26,780 bases of DNA from a virus. Both the position numbers and the translations under genes were made by a program. Positions within the stretch are counted from its first letter, which is position 1, and each line of letters opens with the position of its first letter. Positions 21,801-26,780 of this stretch are shown here, one piece after another. Below the pieces are notes generated by a model, which did not search any database, was not told the origin of the DNA, and was given only the letters and a program-made list of their open reading frames with translations. The stretch lies in IMG/VR virus record IMGVR_UViG_3300008110_000536, positions 1 through 26,780 of that record; one strand, 5' to 3'.

Positions 21801-24800
21801 ATCAATCGAAGCAATGTATTCATCACGGGTAACATCGGCAACTGAGTGACCTTTGAATCCGTCAGTAATAATACCATTCTTAAATCTTGGTAAGTTTGTG
21901 CTATCTAAGATGGTTAAATCTTGTTTGTTTAATGTATCTTGTTCGAGCAATGACAATGCAGTATAGTATTCTAAGTTGTCAATTCTCTTTTCAAGCACAC
22001 CAATATCACGCATTGTGAAGCGTTTATTGTTGATGTATTGAACACTTACATCACGAACATCTTTGACATAAGGTGGGTTAAACAGAAGATACAATGTCAT
22101 TGAGTTGTCTTTGTCTTTTGGTTCTTGTGGAGACAAAGATGAAACACCTTGAACGATTTCGAATGTTCTATTTTTATTAAGAACAATCTTATCAATTCTA
22201 GGCATAAAATAACTGTAATCGAGAATGATATCATCACCATTCTTTGGAATCTTAGGACCAGTTAAAGAAGCATCAACATCAAATTCTACCGTACCACCAA
22301 TTGTCGATGTAGCGTCTTTACGAACAGGTCTAAAGTCGAGGTGGTCTCTTAACTCATACTCTGTGCCAGAAACTGGTGATGTATAAGTTGGAATGGTGTC
22401 ATAGTCTGTATATGAATCAACACTAAAGTAACCCGCACCAGAAGATGTATAACGGTTGTAACGAACAACCAAAGGTCCATTTGCAGGTAAGAAACCTGGC
22501 TTCAGTTTAATAGAAGCGTGGTCATAAAATGAATCTTTTTGACCATTATCCAATGTGTATCTTTCTGTCACATCGGTGTAACCAGTATTTGCAACTGTGC
22601 CGCCATTAAAGTCAAATACAGAAATCAAATCTGTAACATCTGAAACATATAATGATTGTGCAACATCTGGTGTTTTAACAACAAAACTACTTGCGATTGT
22701 TGTTTGACCTTGTGTGCCATAAACTAATACTGCTGAGTTACCAAAAATATTTTGAGCGCCAGCAGTTTGAACTTCAACATTCGCCGTTACTTTGTTTTTA
22801 TTTTTTGGTGAAGGTGAAGAAACATCGATTGTTGCCACAATATTGGCAGTCATATTGTTGGCGTTTTCAACAGTAATTGTTGGACCTGCGGGAGTAACTG
22901 TGAATTTATCCGCAGGAATTATTTGTCCTACATTATATGGTGATGTGCCTGCACTTGTAACAGTAATTTTATATTCTTCTAATTTTGCATTTGTTGTGGA
23001 CGCAGATGATAATGCTTCACCAGTGCCTAATGTCAATGGTGGTGTATCATTGCCAACAAATGTAATTGCAGTATATGGTCTTTCGTAAGAGTAACCAGTT
23101 AGTGCCAAATCAATTGCATTTGCAGTTTGATTGTTTGCAACATAATCCTGACCCAAATCGAAAATTAAAGGTTCTTGGCGAGTATCAGAAATGAATACAT
23201 CCTGATATGTTGATGCCAAGTCTTTTGAACGAGTATCAATATTCGCAGCAGCAATACAGTTTGTGCCTGAAGAAACATGGAACGATTCCGCATCATTAAA
23301 TTCAAAGTCAATTGAGAATCTGGATGCAGTTGTGGGTGTGGTCAAGAAAGCAGAACTCAAAGTCATTGTTTGAGTTGATGCGGTAAATGCAGTAATTGTT
23401 TTTGATGCTTCGCCTGTACCTGGACCTGTTGTAATACGAATCTTTGCGCCTTTATACGCATCGTTTACGCCAGAGAAAATTTGACCTGCGCCAGTATTAC
23501 CAATTACTAATGAAGTACCAGTTGCAGAGGCGACATTACCCGTAATTGAACCAACACTTACATCAAACAAATAAGTTCTGTAAATGTAAGTTTTGGAATT
23601 TGATGTATCGGTTGCAGATTCGTAACCAAGTGTTTTAACTCTTGCAGTACCAATTCTTGTATTTGTTCTGGTAGCAGAAGAAGTTAAGTTGATACTTGCG
23701 TTTGGTACGCAATGAATATCAATCGTTTGTAATGTGTCAACAGGAAAAGAACCAAAATGGTCTTTAGTGTAAACAAAGTAACCAAAGTCTGAACTAATCG
23801 ATTTGCTCGATACATTTGCAACTTCTCTTGGTTTTTGAATTGTAATTGTTGTTGGTGCAATTGTTTCAAACTCATAACCATAAACATATGCTTTACCTGG
23901 TGACAATGTAATGTCAGTCTGTGCGTTATTTGCAGAGTTGGTTTCTAATGTGAGTTTAAAAGGATTTACAGTATAGTTACCAGATTCATCGTATGTTCTA
24001 CGAGCAAGTTGGTCTTCCAATACTGAGTAAATAGGGTATTTGTAATCTTGCGTTAGTTGTGCTTCTTCAACACGAGCTAATTCAATGAATCGTTCTAAGT
24101 CGGTTGAATCGATTGCACGGCTTGAAAGGACTAGGTCAACTTTAAAGCGGTCTGCACCTGGTGCTTGATAGTTAGAAGCATCTTGTGCTGGGTCGAGTAA
24201 TGATGTATCGGTAGATGCAGAAACAATTGATTCAGTAATTTCAAAACCAACTTTGACATTGGCAGAAGTGTTTGAATATTTTGAAAGTGCAATTGTCTGT
24301 GCAGTATTCTTAATAAAGAAACCATCATAGAAAAATACACCCTCATTGACAGAGTAAACTTGACCTACACCTACACCAGAAGTGTTGGCAAATACAGGAG
24401 AAAATTCATTTGTTTTGATTGTCTCACCAGAAGTAAACGCATCACCATAGACTTGTTTTACCATCAAGGTGATTGGGTCTCCAGTACCCAAATCAGATTC
24501 GTAAACTCTTAAAACTTCTGCTCTTTTTGAATCATCTGTTGAAAGAATTGTTTGACCAATAAAGTTATTTGCAACAATATCGGTAGATGAGTAAGATGAA
24601 CTTAGGTTAATATAAGTTGCATCTTGGATGAATGTCTGGCAACCAAGAACACGGGATCCATTTTTGAAAACATGCTGACCAAAGCGGTCAACTTGTTTTT
24701 GTAGAATCGTTTGAAGTTGAGTTAATTCACGAGCCTGAACCGCATAGCCAGGCTTGAAAAGCATACGAAGAAATTTCTTATCTTCGTCAAAATCATCATA

Positions 24801-24836
24801 ATATGGGTTTACATTAAAATTCGTTTCAAGAGCCAT
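18873..24836 (-). CDS. Giant DUF4815-type baseplate/fibre-attachment structural protein
   Basis: A 1987-residue virion protein. The N-terminal 'YYDDFDEDKKFLRMLFKPGY' then 'AVQARELTQLQTILQKQVDRF' is the hallmark of the DUF4815 family, present in T4-like cyanophages as a large structural protein after gp8. A central conserved block includes 'GDRIIDVSVIPFMRSIGVLF'. A second, near residue 1490, includes 'WADPLAQTFLV...GVFVDKM...PVTLQIRPTVNGYPS'. The C-terminus ends 'VDVPKIRDFRAIALPTG'. Extra beta modules appear at about 88-150, 430-515, 1290-1370 and 1775-1850, the last with 'YTTSPTITITGAGSGATA'. Position suggests it takes the place of T4 gp9/gp10 as the fibre-bearing part of the baseplate wedge; this is inference. 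The ribosome binding site is GAGG. Confidence 0.88.
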   Translation of the reverse strand: MALETNFNVNPYYDDFDEDKKFLRMLFKPGYAVQARELTQLQTILQKQVDRFGQHVFKNGSRVLGCQTFIQDATYINLSSSYSSTDIVANNFIGQTILSTDDSKRAEVLRVYESDLGTGDPITLMVKQVYGDAFTSGETIKTNEFSPVFANTSGVGVGQVYSVNEGVFFYDGFFIKNTAQTIALSKYSNTSANVKVGFEITESIVSASTDTSLLDPAQDASNYQAPGADRFKVDLVLSSRAIDSTDLERFIELARVEEAQLTQDYKYPIYSVLEDQLARRTYDESGNYTVNPFKLTLETNSANNAQTDITLSPGKAYVYGYEFETIAPTTITIQKPREVANVSSKSISSDFGYFVYTKDHFGSFPVDTLQTIDIHCVPNASINLTSSATRTNTRIGTARVKTLGYESATDTSNSKTYIYRTYLFDVSVGSITGNVASATGTSLVIGNTGAGQIFSGVNDAYKGAKIRITTGPGTGEASKTITAFTASTQTMTLSSAFLTTPTTASRFSIDFEFNDAESFHVSSGTNCIAAANIDTRSKDLASTYQDVFISDTRQEPLIFDLGQDYVANNQTANAIDLALTGYSYERPYTAITFVGNDTPPLTLGTGEALSSASTTNAKLEEYKITVTSAGTSPYNVGQIIPADKFTVTPAGPTITVENANNMTANIVATIDVSSPSPKNKNKVTANVEVQTAGAQNIFGNSAVLVYGTQGQTTIASSFVVKTPDVAQSLYVSDVTDLISVFDFNGGTVANTGYTDVTERYTLDNGQKDSFYDHASIKLKPGFLPANGPLVVRYNRYTSSGAGYFSVDSYTDYDTIPTYTSPVSGTEYELRDHLDFRPVRKDATSTIGGTVEFDVDASLTGPKIPKNGDDIILDYSYFMPRIDKIVLNKNRTFEIVQGVSSLSPQEPKDKDNSMTLYLLFNPPYVKDVRDVSVQYINNKRFTMRDIGVLEKRIDNLEYYTALSLLEQDTLNKQDLTILDSTNLPRFKNGIITDGFKGHSVADVTRDEYIASIDVTGKNLRPSFNIYSFGLTFDSANSTNHLQTGPFVTATGTSVAFIDQPLASRSINVNPFNVVNYLGKITLNPPSDIWVDTDTRPDVLINLGGDQDAWNRLLTSSGASSWQFEWGAWQNRWTGEPSTRRTGTSTSSRDNWEGNALVRTTTSTNSFETTRQVGQTRDGIASRVVSERITQSIGDRIIDVSVIPFMRSIGVLFTAIDFKPSTTLYPFFDNAAAEKYVARANRFTTTTNNILLRTTVGNFETVTIRNASTSATLGTAIAVLSSNNNVYLTNISVSSPFNVTADIVGQSSGNIYRISSFEHYSGFVAASSSGSITLSTAVTGATNTGDYTGATVFITSGTGAGQSATVSGYNSGTRVLSISGSWSITPDTSSTYSIGRLKTDVSGKCAGIFTIPTATFRVGEKNFRLTDTSTGDIPSSSTSGDASFFAQGLLQQKEEVLVSTIQPSIQRQSVTDGRVITERLGTSVSSSSTRQIIGWADPLAQTFLVSPANFPQGVFVDKMRFCFKTKDEIIPVTLQIRPTVNGYPSSSVIYPYATVSLTPDKVKVTESPSLEDSNKYTEFVFDTPIYLQPGEHSFVLLANSNKYEAYIAEIGKLDLVGGKQISEQPYGGSLFLSQNGSTWTSDQNSDLMFRMFRRRFSTNPVTAKFRINAPSSNTPFDLVHLITSQISVANTTINYTFDSQKSGGAYANAKSIIPLSDYDCDDGEGRRILYQNVGNNTFIVTATMSTSSSDVSPVLDITRFGIISVDNKINNLPLMNSGFVITNGGAAYSGNCSVSISGGGGSGANAYAVVASGNVTSIIVDNPGSAYTTSPTITITGAGSGATAIYNGEDKRSGGNAQVRYVTRRVTLADGFDSGDLRVYLTAYKPAGSEIYVYAKLLSKSDPNAFDNSQYQLMTRISGNFTSSYKTDFREVTYAPGVNGIANNSVTYTTDSTAYNSFRTFAIKIVMVGNNPVDVPKIRDFRAIALPTG

Positions 24837-24844
24837 GAATTCCT

Positions 24845-26434
24845 CTAAAATCTAACGACAAACTTCAAATTCTCAGCTTGTCCGTCTGTTCTTTCTGTTT
24901 TAACTATATTCTCTACATGCATAACATCACCGGTGTAAGGTTGAAACTCAGGGTTTGCTTGAGCAATAACTCGTCTACCGGATGGGTTCGTATTTGCACC
25001 AATAAGCGGGGCACCAACTTGCGCCGTGCCTCTCACTCTGGTCAATCGTACCTCATTTGTTGTATAATCATTTACATAACCACTAAAACTTGCCGCATTT
25101 GCAGAAGGTCCTTGGTACACAAACTCATTCAAGTTATATGATGTACCAGAAACAAGTGTCAAATCAGTTGTTTGAGAAATGACAGAATTTGCAGTTGCAG
25201 TATTTGCTTGAACGCTTGATCCATATTTATACGGGTCTCTTAGCAGACCATACTGACGGAATGTAGTATTTGCAGAGATTAATCCGCCTTCCGTTGTATC
25301 GATTTCACCAATACGCATTACAACCATTACATTTGATGCACCTAGTTGTTTTGCGGAGTTGAACCCGTGGCCAAATTTAGGAGGCAAAACTGCTCTTGCA
25401 GTTGCACCTGTGCCTGTTCCAAAAATGCGAACATTGGCAAATGTGTATTCTCTGCCTCTTGTTGTGACTGTCATTTTTTCAACAGTATTTCCACTTAATC
25501 TTGGTTGCGCCAAAACAGTTGTACCATCACCATCGATATACACTCTGGTTGATAAGAACAATGCATTGGCAACATTTGAACCACCGCCATTTGCAGTCAC
25601 GCCAGATGAAAGTGTAATTTTAAGATTTACAGGGTCAACAGAACGAATAAATGCGGCACCACCAAGACCTGTTCCAGAGATAGTCATATTGGCAGTATTT
25701 TGAATTGCCGCAGATAGATTTGGTGAAACTGTATCGTCTGTTCCAACAACAGTTAAAATTGTGCAACCTGTTTGAAATGCCGATACAGTAATATTACTGT
25801 GAATATATCCTGTGCCTCTGTTTGTCATCACAATTTTGGCCAATTCACCATCAACGGCGACATTTGCAGAAGTTGAATAGTCTAGTTTAGCAGTCGATGT
25901 TGGCGCAGGTATCCAATTCGTAGTTAAGAATCGATTTGAGGCTCTTACATTATACAGATATTTCCAAAGATAACCATCGGCAGTTTCAACAACACCATTG
26001 GCAGTTAAGTTTTGGCCAGATGGTTCTACGGTGGAATTTGAAGTTACATTGTTGCAAAGACACAGATATACATTTCTCTCTGTGTTGATTACATACATTG
26101 GTTTTAAATTTTGAGTTGTATTTGAGGACAATAAAGTTGATAACTCAATTGTATCATCAAATTGACGATATTTGGTATTTCCTGTCCAGTCAACTCTAGG
26201 AATAACAAGTTCTACATCATTACCGGTAACTCTTTTTGCGGCATAAATGTTATCCCAAACTTCTTTTTCGTCAGCAACAGTATCAGAAATAGAATCTGGA
26301 CTATCTTCGTTAGCCCATGCAATATGATTACCAATGAAAACATATCCAATGGTAGTTGGTTCTGGTTCGTAGAACGATTCTTTAAATTGTTCTGCGTTAT
26401 GAAACGCAAGTTTTTCAGATGTGTATGATGGCAT
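24845..26434 (-). CDS. gp8: Baseplate wedge protein gp8 homologue
   Basis: A 529-residue homologue of T4 gp8 (334 aa), a wedge component next to gp6 and gp7. Matches are 'VELVIPRVDWTGNTKYRQFD' (residues 74-93; T4 'DAVIPRRDWGDTRY'), 'TADGYLWKYLYNV' (151-163; T4 'GDGYVWEYLFEI') and the C-terminal 'GDVMHVENI...QAENLKFVVRF' (502-529; T4 'GEMIYMENR...TEEINILFTF'). The extra 190 or so residues are mainly beta modules: 'IVMTNRGTGYIHSNI' (about 201-300), 'VTTRGREYTFANVRIFGTGT' (about 320-350) and residues 428-485. It is preceded by AATAAATA; there is no clear Shine-Dalgarno. Confidence 0.88.
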   Translation of the reverse strand: MPSYTSEKLAFHNAEQFKESFYEPEPTTIGYVFIGNHIAWANEDSPDSISDTVADEKEVWDNIYAAKRVTGNDVELVIPRVDWTGNTKYRQFDDTIELSTLLSSNTTQNLKPMYVINTERNVYLCLCNNVTSNSTVEPSGQNLTANGVVETADGYLWKYLYNVRASNRFLTTNWIPAPTSTAKLDYSTSANVAVDGELAKIVMTNRGTGYIHSNITVSAFQTGCTILTVVGTDDTVSPNLSAAIQNTANMTISGTGLGGAAFIRSVDPVNLKITLSSGVTANGGGSNVANALFLSTRVYIDGDGTTVLAQPRLSGNTVEKMTVTTRGREYTFANVRIFGTGTGATARAVLPPKFGHGFNSAKQLGASNVMVVMRIGEIDTTEGGLISANTTFRQYGLLRDPYKYGSSVQANTATANSVISQTTDLTLVSGTSYNLNEFVYQGPSANAASFSGYVNDYTTNEVRLTRVRGTAQVGAPLIGANTNPSGRRVIAQANPEFQPYTGDVMHVENIVKTERTDGQAENLKFVVRF

Positions 26435-26440
26435 ATTGTT

Positions 26441-26448
26441 TATTTATT
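26441..26448 (-). promoter_or_regulatory. Late-promoter-like motif AATAAATA before gp8
   Basis: The minus strand reads AGAATAAATAAACAATATG, with the gp8 ATG 6 nt after the motif. It lies just after the stop of the upstream fibre gene and is not part of it. It could drive gp8, the DUF4815 protein, the coiled-coil protein and the shaft protein. Spacing to the ATG is short for a leadered transcript. Confidence 0.48.
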
Positions 26449-26452
26449 CTGA

Positions 26453-26780
26453 TTACCAGGCGTCAGTTGAAGCAATTCTGCTCCAAATATTTGTAGTTCC
26501 ATCGTGTGCAGTTGTGCAATAATAGAAATAATCGTTTGCAAGATAGACCATACCTTTTGTATCGCCACCTGCACCTTTATTATTTGCAGGCGCAGAAGCA
26601 ACCATAATTAAAGAATTACCAGTAAATGCGGTGCTTTGAATTGTGCTATCAGGAAATATTAATGTTCCATCTTTATTAAAATTCCATTGTGAGTTTGTAC
26701 CACCAGTATTTGCTTGTATTATAACATCTGTATTTGCATATACTGTTGCTACACCTGTTGCAAAAGCAATAAAACCAGAA
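26453..26780 (-). CDS. Fibre-like structural protein, C-terminal part (partial)
   Basis: The last 108 codons of a gene that enters from the right edge. The visible peptide includes 'NTDVIIQANTGGTNSQWNFN', then 'KDGTLIFPDSTIQSTAF', and a C-terminal module 'GDTKGMVYLANDYFYYCTTA...WSRIASTDAW'. The 'W.F..DG.L.FP..T' element and the 'G...Y.A.DY.Y.C.....G...W.RI' terminal cap occur in many T4-like cyanophage virion proteins. The stop is TAA at the complement of 26453-26455. The rest of the gene lies outside the window, so its overall identity is open. Confidence 0.82.
   Translation of the reverse strand, partial: SGFIAFATGVATVYANTDVIIQANTGGTNSQWNFNKDGTLIFPDSTIQSTAFTGNSLIMVASAPANNKGAGGDTKGMVYLANDYFYYCTTAHDGTTNIWSRIASTDAW

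Noticed and set aside
25224-25230. ATAAATA-type motif inside the gp8 gene
   Set aside because: It lies in the middle of a conserved gene, not at a junction, and no gene start follows. One chance copy is expected in AT-rich DNA.

Overview
This window is a stretch of late, structural genes from a T4-like (contractile-tail) myovirus, most like the marine and freshwater T4-like phages of the cyanophage/pelagiphage type. Every supported gene is on the minus strand, so the window reads from high to low coordinates. The evidence is an unbroken run of T4 homologues in T4 order: gp8 (baseplate wedge), then a large fibre region, then gp13, gp14, gp15, gp16 (small terminase), gp17 (large terminase) and the first codons of gp18 (tail sheath). 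The DNA is AT-rich and gene-dense. I see no tRNA, integrase, transposase, CRISPR array or plus-strand gene. The host cannot be named from the sequence.

Layout in transcription order. (1) 26780-18873: the 3' end of a fibre-like gene, the gp8 homologue and a 1987-residue DUF4815-type structural protein. (2) 18870-5546: a fibre locus of about 13 kb that sits where T4 has genes 9-12 and wac. It holds at least nine fibre or adhesin-like proteins: beta-helical shafts, a glycine-rich tip, a C1q-like tip, two related 'DDYEEGT' tips and a tandem-repeat fibre. Interleaved small genes include a tail-assembly-chaperone-like protein. (3) 5536-2197: neck and tail-completion genes gp13-gp14-gp15, then small terminase. 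(4) 2190-130: a Dps-type mini-ferritin gene lies between small and large terminase, then gp17, then the start of gp18.

Transcription appears to be organised by a repeated late-promoter-like motif (NATAAATA or CTAAATAG on the minus strand; T4 consensus TATAAATA). I find ten copies at gene junctions, seven of them overlapping the stop codon of the preceding gene. They divide the window into units. Most fibre units end in a small accessory gene, and the fifth fibre-region unit ends in a clear intrinsic terminator. The dps and large terminase genes form their own unit.

Most notable: a complete Dps ferroxidase signature inside the DNA-packaging cluster; a beta-rich module inserted or appended in gp13, gp14, gp15, gp8 and the DUF4815 protein; a fibre gene broken by a one-base deletion whose C-terminus continues in the next frame; a 54-codon gene at 12868-13032; and two TTG-initiated genes with the same leader. 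Family assignments rest on remembered T4 and cyanophage sequences and visible motifs. No database search was run.
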